DNA of 64,000 nt from contig NC_081410.1 of the NCBI RefSeq assembly GCF_030272615.1, forward strand, positions 571,775,241 to 571,839,240, written 5' to 3'. The translations under genes were made by a program, and so were the position numbers. The notes under the pieces were generated by a model. The model saw only the letters and a program-made list of their open reading frames with translations, was not told the origin of the DNA and made no database searches. Positions 49,017 to 60,513 of this stretch are shown in pieces; within the stretch, counting starts at the first letter, position 1, and each line of letters starts with the position of its first letter. The stretch comes from Cryptomeria japonica. Lineage: Eukaryota > Streptophyta > Pinopsida > Cupressales > Cupressaceae.

Positions 49017-50294
49017 TTAGTTTGTCGGTTCCGTGATTTCCACACTAGGTGTAGAAACCGGTTCCTCTTGTAACATTGTTGGTTTCTTCTTCCAGGTCTT
49101 GTTCATATCCGCTTGAACAGTTTCAACATCAATGTTTCCTTCTAGAGTGATTGGTATATCATCAGATATGTTCTTTCTTGATCTACAGAATCTGGCAATG
49201 TGACCCAGTTTGTTGCAATGATAGCAGACCAATCCAGGTGCTCTCCAAGGTCCATTATTCATGTTGTTGTTCTTCCTCCTGCATGTTGCAGCAATGTGAC
49301 CATGACCATGATAGACCATACAGTTTTCTCTCCATCTAGTTTCCGCTTGATGGCCACCGCTTCTTGGTTGATGATTGAAGACATTAAACCGGTTGTGATT
49401 CCGGTTCACAAAAGGTTCAGGACCAACTCCTTGGGTCCTCTGAGGATATCTTCTAGTGTTATTCATAACAGACCTGCATTCAGATGCTCTATGCCCAAAC
49501 TTGTTGCATGCATAACAGTTACCATTGAATCTATAGGATCTTGGCTTATCATTTAGCAAATAAGGAAAATTATTGTAAGCCTTACTCCTACACATATTGG
49601 CAGTATGTCCTTCTTTAAGACAATTAAAGCAAACATGTTTTAACTTTTGATTACCTTTATCCTTTGATGTCAGTTGTTTCTTTGATGCTCCAGCACTTGT
49701 ATCAGAGGTCTCACCTTCCTCATGACCGGAATAACCAAGTCCATTAGTATTCTTGATAGGTTTGGTAGATTCAAGCTTTTGCTCTAGCTTGACAGTACTC
49801 TTGTTGAACTTAGCAAGTATTTCCTTTGACTGAGAGAGTTATTTGGAAATAGTAGCATTTGTTTCCATTAGGTTTTCATTCTCAGAGATGGCAATGTTCA
49901 GTTTTCCTTGCATGTCTTCCTTTTCCACTTTGCTCGCATGGAGTTGAGCAGTTAGTGCACTGATCTCTTGCTTCAGCTTGGAGTTTTCATGATCTTTGTC
50001 TTTGACTAGATCTCCATCTTTCCTCTGGTTCTCAAGCTCTTGACACATTCGAATAGTCAGTCCTTCCAATTCTTTTCTCAAGTTGGAATTGGATTCATTC
50101 AGCTTTTCAACTTCTTGAATCAGGGCTTCCATGTCCGCTTCATCAGAGGAACTATTTTTAGATAGCTCCATCAGCTTTTCTTCATGTTCTCTCCTTTTTG
50201 CTTGAGATGCCTTGTATTTGACCATAAGATAATCATAGGCTTGCTTAGACTGAGTGAGCCGATGAGTAAGTTCCCTCAATGTGTATTCCCCCAT
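49017..50294 (-). pseudogene. E6 gag: coiled coil plus four zinc knuckles, N-terminal part missing
   Basis: The ATG at 50294 (M-G-E-Y-T-L-R-E-L) lies only 36 bp after the primer site, and the protein starts directly in a coiled coil (50294 to about 49840). The usual gag N-terminus with W-K motifs is absent. One TAA stop near 49839 interrupts the frame. Four CCHC knuckles follow at about 49645-49595, 49510-49465, 49330-49285 and 49230-49185. The third reads C-M-V-Y where C-x-x-C is needed. Nucleic-acid binding and particle assembly would be the expected role; the frame ends at 49017 without entering a protease. Confidence 0.88.
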
Positions 50295-50330
50295 ATCTCT
50301 CTCCAAGTGGTTAAACTTATAGAAAGGTAG

Positions 50331-50342
50331 GCTCTGATACCA
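50331..50342 (-). promoter_or_regulatory. Primer binding site of E6
   Basis: The minus strand reads TGGTATCAGAGC two bases after the LTR end; perfect initiator Met-tRNA type. Confidence 0.95.
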
Positions 50343-50344
50343 AT

Positions 50345-50505
50345 TGATGAATACTAAGAGGGGGGGGGGGGTGAATTAGTATGCCAAAAATCTTTGCACT
50401 TAAACGCTTTGCAAGACTAATAGTAAACCGGTAAAATAGTTTAGCAGACAAACCCATTAACACACATGCAAACCAAATAGCTAATAATGTATTCACCCAC
50501 AGAAG
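50345..50505 (-). repeat. 5' LTR of E6, part next to the primer site
   Basis: It matches 43749-43894 of the 3' LTR, including the C/G-rich run near 50358-50372. It is cut by E7 after AGAAG (50501-50505). The rest of this LTR is 55494-56465. Confidence 0.95.
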
Positions 50506-50935
50506 TGTTAGGGTTTCAAGTAGATCCGAAGAAAATATGAACTAACAATTATATGCAGATTTAAATACAAAAGATAAAGAAATAAAACAGGACACAGATA
50601 ACACAAAGATTTAATGTGGTTCACCCAGAATGGGTTACGTCCACCATACACAGCCGTCCAATCTTTCTTATTATCCAGCAAAAACAGTACATCAACCTTA
50701 CAATGCCTTAAGCATCCCAGCCGCTTATAACATGCGTTTTTAGGGCAACAAACAAAGTCGGCCTTTTTTAGGGTTTTATTACAATGTCGATTTTCATCAA
50801 CAAAACCGACAAAAAAAAAATTCTCGGGGGCTGCCGCCCTCGAACCCCTACCCGGGGCCCGGCCCAGCCCTGGACCCCGGCGAGGATACATGCTGAGTGT
50901 ACAGTACTTTGCTGATCAGTCGCCATATTTCAACA
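50506..50935 (-). repeat. 3' LTR of E7
   Basis: 430 bp. On the minus strand it starts TGTTGAAATATGGCG and ends CCCTAACA. A TATA-like TTATAAGC is at about 50730-50723. A very GC-rich block lies at about 50823-50885 in otherwise AT-rich surroundings. Confidence 0.96.
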
Positions 50936-50995
50936 ATCTCCCACTTGGAGACTGATCAGGCTCCACACCAAACAATCTCCCACTTGGAGACTGAT
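50932..50995 (-). promoter_or_regulatory. Duplicated polypurine tract of E7
   Basis: A 25-bp segment (plus strand AACAATCTCCCACTTGGAGA plus CTGAT) occurs at 50932-50956 and again at 50971-50995. On the minus strand each gives AAGTGGGAGAT followed by TGTT. Only the first copy abuts the LTR. Confidence 0.85.
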
Positions 50996-51068
50996 ACTAC
51001 ACGACACCACTGTACATGCAACATCCGCTGGATAAAACACTAGGACTTGACTGGTATAAATTCCATAA

Positions 51069-54000
51069 TTACCAATCAAGAAGACCAATAGAAACTGATG
51101 AAGAAATCAGCTTCTCCTGTGGAACTGCCTTTGTGAACATATCGGCAGGATTCTCACTTGTGTGAATCTTCTCAAGCCGTAACTGACCCTCCTCCAAAAT
51201 AGTCCAGATGAAGTGGTACCTGAGCTGAATGTGCTTTGTCCTTGAATGAAAAGCAGAGTTCTTCACAAGATGAATGACACTCTGGCTATCAGTATACAAG
51301 GGGCTATCCTCTTGTGTCTGACCCAATTCCTTCAGAAAACATTGCAACCAAATCATCTCTTTGCTGGCTTCTATAGTAGCAACATACTCAGCTTCAGTGG
51401 TTGAAAGTGCAACAACCTTTTGCAACCTAGAAATCCAACTGACTGCAGTTCCCCCTATAGTAAAAACATACCCTGTAGTACTCCTCCGTGAATCAATATC
51501 ACTCGCCAGATCAAAGTCAACAAATCCACTTAGAGCAGCATTAGATCCTTTGAAACATAATGCCTTCGTAGTAGTTCTTTTCAAATACCGAAGAATCCAT
51601 TTCACAGCATTGCAATGTTCCATACTCGGATTACTCATAAACCTGCTCACAACTCCCACTGCATGTGCAATATCTGGCCTTGTGCATACCATTGCATACA
51701 TCAGACTGCCAACAGCTGATGAATACGGGATGTTAGACATTTTATTAACCTCTTCCTGTGCATTTGGGCACATCTCCTTAGTCAATTTGAAATGACTAGC
51801 CAAAGGTGTACTAACTGCTTTTGCATCCTGCATGTTAAATCTTTTCAACACCTTCTTTATATATTCACTTTGGGAAAAATTCAAGGTTCTATTTTTCCTG
51901 TCCCGTGTAATCCTCATACCGAGAATTTGCTTAGCTGTACCCAAATCCTTCATAGAAAATGACCTGGCTAATTTTTGTTTAAGATCATTTATATGTTGCA
52001 TGTTAGACCCAGCAACAAGCATGTCATCAACATAAAGCAACAGGATAATATAACTGCCATTATCAAATCTCTTAAAATATACACAATGATCAGAATGACA
52101 TCTATGATAACCGTGTTCAGCCATGAAACTAGCAAATTTTAAATACCATTGTCGGAGTGCTTGCTTTAGGCCATACAGACTTTTCTTCAACCTGCACACC
52201 AAGTTCTCCTTACCTTTGACCTCATATCCCTGTGGTTGCAACATGTCAATTTCCTCCTCCAAATCTCCATGGAGAAAAGCTGTTTTGACATCTAATTGTT
52301 CAAGATGTAAATCATCTGCAACCACAAGACTAAGTACAGTTCTAATTGAAGTCATTTTTACAACTGGAGAAAATATTTCATCATAATCTATACCCTTTTT
52401 CTGTGCAAAACCTTTTACCACAAGTCTGGCCTTATATCTTTTCTGACTTCCTTCCTCCTCCTTCAGCCGATAAACCCATTTGTTAGGCAAGGCTCTTTTT
52501 TCTGCAGGTAAAGGGACTAAGTCCCAAGTCTTATTTTTCATCAAGGAGTCCATCTCCTCTTTCATGCCTAGCTGCCACTGTTGTTTGACATCCACCTGCA
52601 TTGCTTCTTCATATTCTTTTGGTTCACCAGAATCCGTTAATAAAATAGAATACAAAGAAGGAGAAAATCTTTCAGGGGGTCTATTTGTCCTCATAGAACG
52701 TCTAACACTTGCAAGAGTTTGTGGCACAATCTGTTGTTGTTGAGCATCAGGTACCTGTGGCATTTCATTTTCAGGAATCTCATCCAACACCACATATTCT
52801 TGTTTGTCTTGTTCATGCTTCTTTTCCTGCATCTGTTCTTTATACATAACCTTCTCATTGAATATAACATCTCTACTTCTAATTAGTTTTTTATTTTCAA
52901 AATCCCATAACCGATAGCCATATTCATCTATCCCATATCCAATGAAGGTACATTTCTGAGATTTAACATCAAGCTTGGTTCTGTTTTCTTTATCAACATG
53001 GACAAAAGCTTCGCAACCAAAATTTTTTAGAAAAGAATAATTTACCTTTTTACCAGTCCATGCCTCCTCTGGAATACCACCATCCAAAGGGGTTGAAGGT
53101 CCTCTATTTATCAAATAGATAGCAGTATGTACAACATCTGCCCAAAAATGTAAGGGCAATCCAACATGCAATCTCATGCTCCTTGCACATTCCATGATGG
53201 TCCTATTCATTCTCTCTGACACACCATTTTCCTGTGGAGTTCCTGGAACTGTCTTCTGCTTTCGAATCCCATTTAAGGAACAGTAATCTTCAAATGCTTT
53301 GCTGCAATACTCACCTCCATTATCCGATCTGAGACACTTCAACTTTTTTCCTGTCTCATTCTCAACCAAAGCTTTCCATTTCTTAAAGGTTTCAAAAACA
53401 TCTGATTTTTGTTTTAGGAAATATACCCATGTTTTTCTGGTTGAGTCATCAATAAAAATAACATAATAACAAGAGCCACCAAGAGATGATACCTGAGCCG
53501 GTCCCCATACATCTGAATGTACAAGCTCTAACTTCTCACTCTTCTTCTCTTTCCCAACCTTGAGAAATCTGACTCTTTTTTATTTACCATAAACATAGTT
53601 TTCACAGAACTCTAAATCAATCTTCTTTAGTCCTGGCAATAGATTTTTGGAGTGAAGGATTTTCATCCCTTTCTCACTCATGTGCCCAAGCCTATGGTGC
53701 CACATTATCGAATCTGTTCTTGCAACATTTATTGTTGTTGTCTCTGTAGTAACTTTATCTGTAGCAGCTAAGGTAGAGTAAGTGTTACCAGTACACAGAT
53801 ATAATGTGCCTACCTTCGCACCTTTAGTTACTACTAATGATCCTTTAGTGACCTTCCACATCCTATCTGAGAAGGTAACTATGCAACCTTCACTACCTAG
53901 TTGCCCTGCAGAAATTAAATTTCTTCTTAAATTAGGAACATGTCTTACCTCCTGCAGAAACCAGTCATTACCATTCGGCAACTTGATCTTTATCTTTCCT

Positions 54001-54998
54001 TTTCCAACAATTTGACAGGGCTCATCATCTCCCAAATATACCTGTCCAAAATCACCTTGAACATAATCTAGAAAATATTTTCTATGGGGTGTAGCATGAA
54101 ATGAAGCCCCAGAATCTATTACCCAGGAATCATTAACATTATCCAAACATAAGATTAAAGCATCTTGTAAAGTATTACTTGCAATATTAGCTTCCTTACT
54201 GTCGTTTTCATTTTTGTCTCCTTCTTTGTTTTTCCGAGACCAATAGTCTTTCTTTAGATGACCAGGCTTTCCGCAGTACCAACAATCTTTCTTTCCTCTA
54301 GATTGAGAGCGTCCTTTCTTTGACTTCCCTCGTGACTTCTCATTCCCAGGGCTTTTTCCTCTTTCCTTTGATCTTCCTCTGTTCTCCACATTCAAAACAC
54401 TACCCGATGATGTTGGAGTCTCACCTGTGCTTTTCCTTCGCATTTCTTCGCTTAGGATAACACCAACAATATCATCAAATACCAAAGTATTTTTACCAGA
54501 GACAGAGTTACTTACAGCCATAACCAAGCTATTCCAGCTTTCTGGCAAAGAACATAAAATCAAGAGAGCCCTAACCTCTTCTGCAAAGGTAATTTTTACC
54601 GAAGACAATTGACTGGTAATTGTATTAAATTCATTTAAGTGCTCCGCTATAGATCCTCCCTCACTCATTTTCAGATTAAACAAACGCTTCATAAGAAATA
54701 CCTTATTCGAAGCCGAGGGTTTCTCATACAGCTTAGCCAATGTTGCCATCAAATCTATAGTCGTTTTTGCTTCTGTTATATTGAATGCTATAGACGACGC
54801 AAGGCACAATCGAATGGATCCCAGTGCCTTTCTATCTAAAATGTCCCACTCTTCATCTGATATTGTGGTCGGTTTCTTTGCCTTTCCTTCCAATGGCCAC
54901 CACAAATCCTTTGGATACAGGTAATCCTCCATCTACATTTTCCATAACTGATAATTCTGGCCGTTAAACTTTTCGACCTTGAATTTGGAATCCTCCAT
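51069..54998 (-). pseudogene. Copia gag-pol polyprotein (E7), nearly intact
   Basis: One frame from the ATG at 54998 (M-E-D-S-K-F) to the stop at 51069 spans about 1,309 codons. It is interrupted only by TAG at 54935-54933 and TAA at 53582-53580, both where Gln fits. The gag zinc knuckle (about 54285-54240) has Tyr for its last Cys. The protease is I-D-S-G-A-S-F-H (about 54117). Integrase has H-H-R-L-G-H, but the C-x-x-C pair has Tyr in the second position (near 53598), then R-S-D-N-G-G-E and E-N-G-V-S-E-R. RT has Y-V-D-D intact (about 52030). RNase H has S-T-T-E-A-E-Y. The residue pattern resembles the Tork group. It cannot make a full product but is the best-preserved pol here. Confidence 0.95.
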
Positions 54999-55040
54999 TG
55001 CTCCCACTCAAATCTGAAAGTCCTGCCAATTTACAGAAAA

Positions 55041-55056
55041 CCTCGCTCTGATACCA
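55041..55056 (-). promoter_or_regulatory. Primer binding site of E7
   Basis: The minus strand reads TGGTATCAGAGCGAGG two bases after the LTR end; initiator Met-tRNA type with an extended match region. Confidence 0.95.
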
Positions 55057-55058
55057 AT

Positions 55059-55488
55059 TGTTAGGGTTTCAAGTAGATCCGAAGCAAATATGAACTAACA
55101 ATTATATGCAGATTTAAATACAAAAGATAAAGAAATAAAACAGGACACAGATAACACAGAGATTTAACGTGGTTCACCCAGAATGAGTTACGTCCACCAT
55201 ACACAGCCGTCCAATCTTTCTTATTATCCAGCAAAAACAGTACATCAACCTTACAATGCCTTAAGCATCCCAACCGCTTATAACATGCGTTTTTAGGGCA
55301 ACAAACAAAGTTGGCCTTTTTTAGGGTTTTATTACAATGTCGGTTTTCATCAACAAAAACGGCAAAAAAAAATTTCTCGGGGGCTGCCGCCCCCAAACCC
55401 CTACCTGGGGTTCGGCCCGGCCTCGGACCCCGGCGAAGATACGTGCTGAGTGTACAGTACTTTGCTGATCAGTCGCCATATTTCAACA
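55059..55488 (-). repeat. 5' LTR of E7
   Basis: 430-bp copy of 50506-50935, adjoining the primer site, followed on the plus strand by the right TSD AGAAG. Confidence 0.96.
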
Positions 55489-55493
55489 AGAAG

Positions 55494-56465
55494 CACAAAC
55501 ACCATAACACAAGAGATTTTGACGTGGAAACCCAAATGGGGAAAAACACAGTGAGATGGAACTCACAAGTAACTATCTGTAGAATAGGAACCAGACCGGT
55601 TAAGGTCTTACAATGTTCTTTACCAGAATAGATCCTGTTAGGAATCTCAATCTCTGTTAGGAGATAAGTCCGATTAAAGACTACCTTGCTAGAGGACTTT
55701 AGATCCACAGATGTGAACCACCTTGTTAGAGGATTTACAAAAGGCTTTTGGGCCTACCCGGTTAAGGGCTACAAACTTGTCGAAGATGTGAGTAATGAAC
55801 AAGTGATTGATCTAGCTGATAGCACAAATTGCTTGGTTAGATCCTTGATAGCTCATTCCTAATGCATTCCAGCATTACTTCAGTCTTCTACACATTCATA
55901 CTCTCTCTAATTCCTCAACCACCTTAAATCCTAGCTGCAATATCAACTATCGCAACAACAACATTATAAAAAAAACCTAAAGCCCTAGACATGATGTCCT
56001 TATAAAGGAATTTGATTTCATGTCTGTCCAATAAGATTACATTACAATTTCCTAGGTTCAATGCATCTAGACATATCTGGTAACATGACACAAAAAGCAC
56101 CGCTAAAGTGTCAGCACCGTCAAACAATCGGTGGATGGTAACTCATCACAGAGTATTACCAGTTCATACAAAATACGGTTCAAGCAAAATGTTGGTTGCC
56201 GGTTTGACAAAATGAAAACTGACAAATATGTGTTCTACCACTTTGAACCTTCGTACCGCTTGAGATCTTCGAACCGCTTGGGGTCTACATACCGCTTCAG
56301 ATCGGTAATCACTTTCTGCAAAACACCAATAGTCTAAGGACTATAATGCATCATACCGGTTGGAACAATTGCCCGTTGAGCATAACTCATACATACAAAA
56401 ATGATCTCAATGCAAGTGTGTGTCCATCAATGACAATCACAACATAATCATCAAAAATGCCAACA
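55494..56465 (-). repeat. 5' LTR of E6, outer part
   Basis: It continues E6 LTR sequence (GCACAAACACC onward) matching 43895-44915 and ends AAAATGCCAACA. AACCT, the E6 TSD, follows at 56466-56470. Confidence 0.94.
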
Positions 56466-56470
56466 AACCT

Positions 56471-56748
56471 CGGATTCCAAGCACTTCATGAATAGATATC
56501 TAAAAAATGAGTCTAACATAAGATCCAAGATATTTCCAGTGTGTGAGCAACTACACAGACGCCCTTCTCACGAATGGAGGCTCCTACTCAAGACATCTAT
56601 AGTAAACTGACGACCGATCCAAAAGAAAACTAAGCTAAAGCGCACACCAGAGGCTAACGAAAGAGAGCAAAACAACTAAACTACCCGAGCCACTAAAGAT
56701 CATGAATCAAATGACTCAAGGCAAATTAAGAACAAGGCCCAAAAGGCC
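56471..56748 (-). other. E5 internal region downstream of its ORF
   Basis: Non-coding E5 sequence after the ORF stop, leading to the point where E6 inserted. Confidence 0.6.
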
Positions 56749-58479
56749 TCAAACTAAACACACGAAAAGAAAACCTACTCTAAAACTATATACAAGACTC
56801 CTAGAGTCAACACGACTCGAAGAAGCAAAATATGTACATGACTTTACATGATTTCTCAGATTGTGCATCAAGAGCATGGCAAAAGTGATGGTTCTCAGTT
56901 GAGCATATTCATCCTTAAATACAGAAAAGCAAACTCTCACCATGCATTTCTCATACTCAAGCAAGTTTTCACTTAAAATGATCAACTGAGGTAATTCGTT
57001 ATGACCATGATCAATCCAGATGCAAGTTGTTTTCCCAAACTCCCCATAATCAAAATCATAATAACTTTCAAGGCAAGGATTAAGGAAAGAGGCAACCTGG
57101 CATATTTCAGGCTCAGATGGAACTGCATTGTTAGAAGCGAGATCACTAGTTGCTTCAGGAGGTCGCCATTGATGATGAACTATTCCACAAGCATTCACAG
57201 TGTGCTGCTCTTGATTAGGAAGCTCCTCTTGAAACAAGCTCAGCGCCCCTTTGAATAGATCAAAATTCTTTGTTTTCATTGAAACATCTTGCATAAACCA
57301 AGCATCTTCATGAAATTCTGTTAGCATATCTTCAAAAATGAGAGTCTCCTTGATGGATTGAGCTTCAAACATCTCCTCTAGTTGATCAAATATAATCTCT
57401 AGTATCCTCTCTCTTTCATGCATAGTCTCGGGAGGTCGGAGCTGATGATGAACCACCTCACTCACCATAACTTGTTTGTCTTGAGAAAATTTTGACCGTG
57501 ATTCCATTTTTACTTGTTCCATGAGATCTTTCAATGCTTCCTCAAATAACGTGACGGTGATGAAATCTTTAAGTGCCTCTTTGAATTGTTCTTAATAGCT
57601 GGGCTCACTTATGATGATATGTAATTCTTCATTCATTATGTCAACTTGATTTTCCTCTCTAAGAATGCCATTTGAGACCTCTTGCAATTCATTCTCAAGA
57701 ATCTCCTTTTGTAGCATAAATGAGAATTCTTCAAGGAATGAGTCCTTTTCTTCTTTGATTGCTTGTTCAACTCTTGGATCTTCCTTTATCACTGCCTGAG
57801 CATTCTCAACTATTTCTTGAAATTTTGCTTCATGGTATTCTTCTTCAGGTGCAAGGCATGATGAGCTATCCATTGTAATACATTGTTCCTTAGGTGTATT
57901 TGTATTGTCAACGTACAACTGATCCTTCTCACAATCAGATGCTGGAGCAATGTCTTGTTCATAGGTCTTCCCAAATTCAGCTGCGAGATGTGCGCCCGAA
58001 GATCTGTTCACAACACACTCTTCCTTGGATAAAGTTGGCATTCCAAACTGATTTCGGACTTGATTGATGGCCATTTCACATACTGAGCAAGTAAATTCAG
58101 AGTGAGGTGAATTGTGAATCCTACAACACAAGGGAATTAATATGTTCTCTAAACGCATTTCACCATTCAAAACAAGCCAACTCTCGATCATCCATAGGAA
58201 GCTTAGAAGAGGATCTTTGGTTTCTGGGACACTGAAATTGCTTTCTTCTGCCTCTGGCTTGGGGACATCCCAAAAGAAGATCTTTCCCTGCGTTGCCGAT
58301 TCTATCCTTGATAAGTATTTCAAGCAATGCATTTCATCATGTTCATCTGTCTCATGGATTCGACATTGTCCTGGCCTTGCAAACTCGAACAATCTGCGTG
58401 GATAAAGCTGTGTATTCAATCTCCACCAAAGTTGAGGAAAATCAACTTGTTGCTCATCATGAAACTGTTGTCGCTCCAT
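56749..58479 (-). pseudogene. E5 ORF: unrecognised 576-codon protein, one premature stop
   Basis: The frame runs from the ATG at 58479 (M-E-R-Q-Q-F) to 56749, broken only by TAA at 57594-57592, where Gln would fit. It lies where gag would be, about 420 bp after the primer-site-like sequence. Near residue 130 there is a Cys/His cluster C-C-R-I-H-x3-H-x4-C-x2-C that could bind zinc. The middle is Glu-rich. The phrase V-H-H-Q-(L/W)-R-P-P-E occurs twice, about 88 residues apart (near 57455 and 57180), and E-A-L-K-D twice near the stop, which suggests internal duplication. There is no CCHC knuckle, no protease or RT motif. I do not recognise the family; a highly diverged Gag is possible. Confidence 0.7.
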
Positions 58480-58884
58480 GGAGAAATCTTTGACTTTTTG
58501 ATTTTTTGATTTTTTAATTTTTTTTTGGATTTTCTATTTTTCCCTTTTTTTTGGATTTTTTTGGTTTTTTACTTTTATTGGATTTTCTGGAAGAAGAGAG
58601 ATCTTGAATATCTCAGATTCAACTTGAAAGTTCAACTAGTTCCAGCATGCTTCCTTCTTTTCGCAAGTCCAACTGACGACCCAACGATCACCTCCTTTCT
58701 TTGTACCAGCTCTACTAAGCGTTGAAGATGGCTCTCCATGGATCTTCCTTGGATTCAAGAATTCGAATTCGTTCACCTTTCTTCTTCAATTATGTTGAGC
58801 GTAAAAGGGAGGGTAGAAGATCTGGATAACTCCTCTAAATATGACTTGATCTGGATTTTAGTTACTCAAGTGTTCATCGCGATC
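58480..58884 (-). other. Leader of E5 between primer site and ORF
   Basis: About 400 bp with a T-rich plus-strand tract (58497-58580) and no recognised coding sequence. Short plus-strand frames here are not supported. Confidence 0.5.
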
Positions 58885-58902
58885 GCCCTCCTTCTAGCGC
58901 CA
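58885..58902 (-). promoter_or_regulatory. Putative primer binding site of E5
   Basis: On the minus strand TGGCGCTAGAAGGAGGGC begins seven bases after the LTR end. It has the TGG start expected for pairing to a tRNA CCA end and resembles GGCGC-type sites of Ty3/gypsy elements. The tRNA was not identified. Confidence 0.55.
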
Positions 58903-59779
58903 ATTCAGTTGATGTATTTTTTATGCACATGCAAACACATAATAAAATACCAAGGTATCTTATCATCTCTTGAACAAATTTTCCCCGACTGCTGAAGATC
59001 TCGCCGAAGGATCAATCAGAGTAACTCCAAGGTTCTGATGTGTAGGGTCTCTACATGTGGATAAGCTCTTGCGGTATGATGTGATTTTGTTGGAATTACA
59101 AGGGGACTTACATTCGATGACCTGAGCGTCTGATTCACTTTGGATATCACTGGAATGTGGAACTTTACTAGTCCTTGATTTTAAAAAAGGAAAAAAGGAT
59201 AAGGGTTGCAGAGGAATCTAATTCTAACACTAAGAATGTAGGAGTAATGGATGACCTTTGATGAAACTCTAACTAAATCTTGCTTTGACATGCTATGATC
59301 ATCTCCACAAGGTTAGTGCGATCTTCTAAGGATAGTTTTATGATGTTCAGTTCACCGCTACAAGCATAGACACCATCAGGCTGATGCATATCAATGGAGT
59401 GATAATTGAAGTTAAGCTTAAGTTGAATGATTGCAGTTGACTACGCAAGGAAAGTTTGCAATCAACAAAGTGCTAGTAGTATGGATATACAAATTTCACC
59501 ATTGATCATACAAATTTCTTCCATTCATCTAATAGCATGAAATTAAATTTGAGAAGTATAGAGACCATGCAAATTGTAGAATCGACACATAGAATTCACC
59601 ATTCCTTCAATGAAGTTTACGTCTTTTGCAACAATGTCTTGGCAACAATCTTTGCCTTCTCTTTCTACTCTACTCTAAAATACTATCTACTATTGAGCTA
59701 CTAATTATTGACTATCTCTCTAACTATTTCCTATTCTCTGACTATTCCCTATTAACCTTTACAAATGAGGAGCCAGGGC

Positions 59780-59787
59780 TTTATATA
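59780..59787 (-). promoter_or_regulatory. TATA box in the E5 5' LTR
   Basis: Minus strand CTCTATATAAAGCCC is a strong plant-type TATA box. It would start transcription toward the E5 ORF, leaving a transcribed LTR part (R-U5) of roughly 850 bp and placing the hairpin array upstream in U3. Confidence 0.65.
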
Positions 59788-60513
59788 GAGAGCCCTTTAC
59801 AGATTGACGACTTAGATTGACTTAGAATCAATGGCTAGGATTACAAGATAGAAAACTCTAATTAAGGTTTGTTACAACAAACTACTTTAGCCAATGAGAA
59901 AATTACATCCCATGTGTGAGGACTAATAGGAAGTGGGGGTAGGTACACCGAAGTTTGTGCCGCCTTCGAGGATTCAGGTACATTGAATCTGGACATGCTG
60001 AGGTGGACCAGTTTGACTGGAGGAGTAGTGACTGGGATGCCACCTTGCCTGACGTCTATCTTGGTTGATCCTCCTCTATCCTTGATGCGAAGAATGTTGT
60101 ACCTCCTTTACTCCCATTTGCTTGATGAGGCTTCCTAACTGTTAAGTCTTCCTTCTTCGGTAGCATACCTCACTTTGAAGTGCTGGTAAGGTCATTCTTC
60201 TTTGTCATCATGTGGTTTCTTCATGTGGTAGAATGAGGTTTTGAAGCTAGTTTGCAACTCCTTGAACACTTGAAGTCTTCCAAAGCTTCAAAAAACACCT
60301 CGAGTCCACCTTTATGCCTTTGGACTGTCCTTGATGATGATGGACTAGAACAGGTCGTCCTTGTCCTAATCTTCTTCCATCTACAAAACAAACCAAAAGG
60401 TGATTAAGGACACATAATAAATTCATTCAACATAGAATTTTCTACCTTAAAACATCAACAAGAAGACATCAAAATGAAGCTTGCTCACCTTCCCAGGAAC
60501 AGGCCCTATAAAA

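Larger units (their letters stand above)
50501..55493 (-). mobile_element. E7: full-length Ty1/copia element (Tork-like), TSD AGAAG, nested in the E6 5' LTR
   Basis: Two 430-bp LTRs (50506-50935, 55059-55488), with ends TGTTAGGG and TTTCAACA on the plus strand, are flanked by perfect AGAAG (50501-50505, 55489-55493). The uninterrupted E6 LTR at 43890 confirms the empty site. The primer site and two polypurine tracts are present. It is the youngest insertion by nesting. The LTRs still differ at about 20 of 430 positions by eye, largely transitions. Confidence 0.97.
43744..56470 (-). mobile_element. E6: gag-only non-autonomous LTR element with an extra ORF, TSD AACCT, nested in E5
   Basis: The 3' LTR is 43749-44915. 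The 5' LTR is 50345-56465, interrupted by E7. Both are flanked by AACCT (43744-43748 and 56466-56470). LTR ends on the minus strand are TGTTGGCATTTTTGATG and CTTAGTATTCATCA. The 5.4-kb interior holds a shortened gag with four zinc knuckles and a second, ~1,130-codon ORF. Protease, integrase, RT and RNase H are all absent. This architecture is like plant TR-GAG elements but with an additional large gene. LTR features match the Sirevirus-like E3 and E4, which could have supplied enzymes (inference). Confidence 0.93.

Noticed and set aside
50508-50891. 127-codon minus ORF in the E7 LTR, similar at 55061-55396
   Set aside because: LTR sequence; length differs and no motif.
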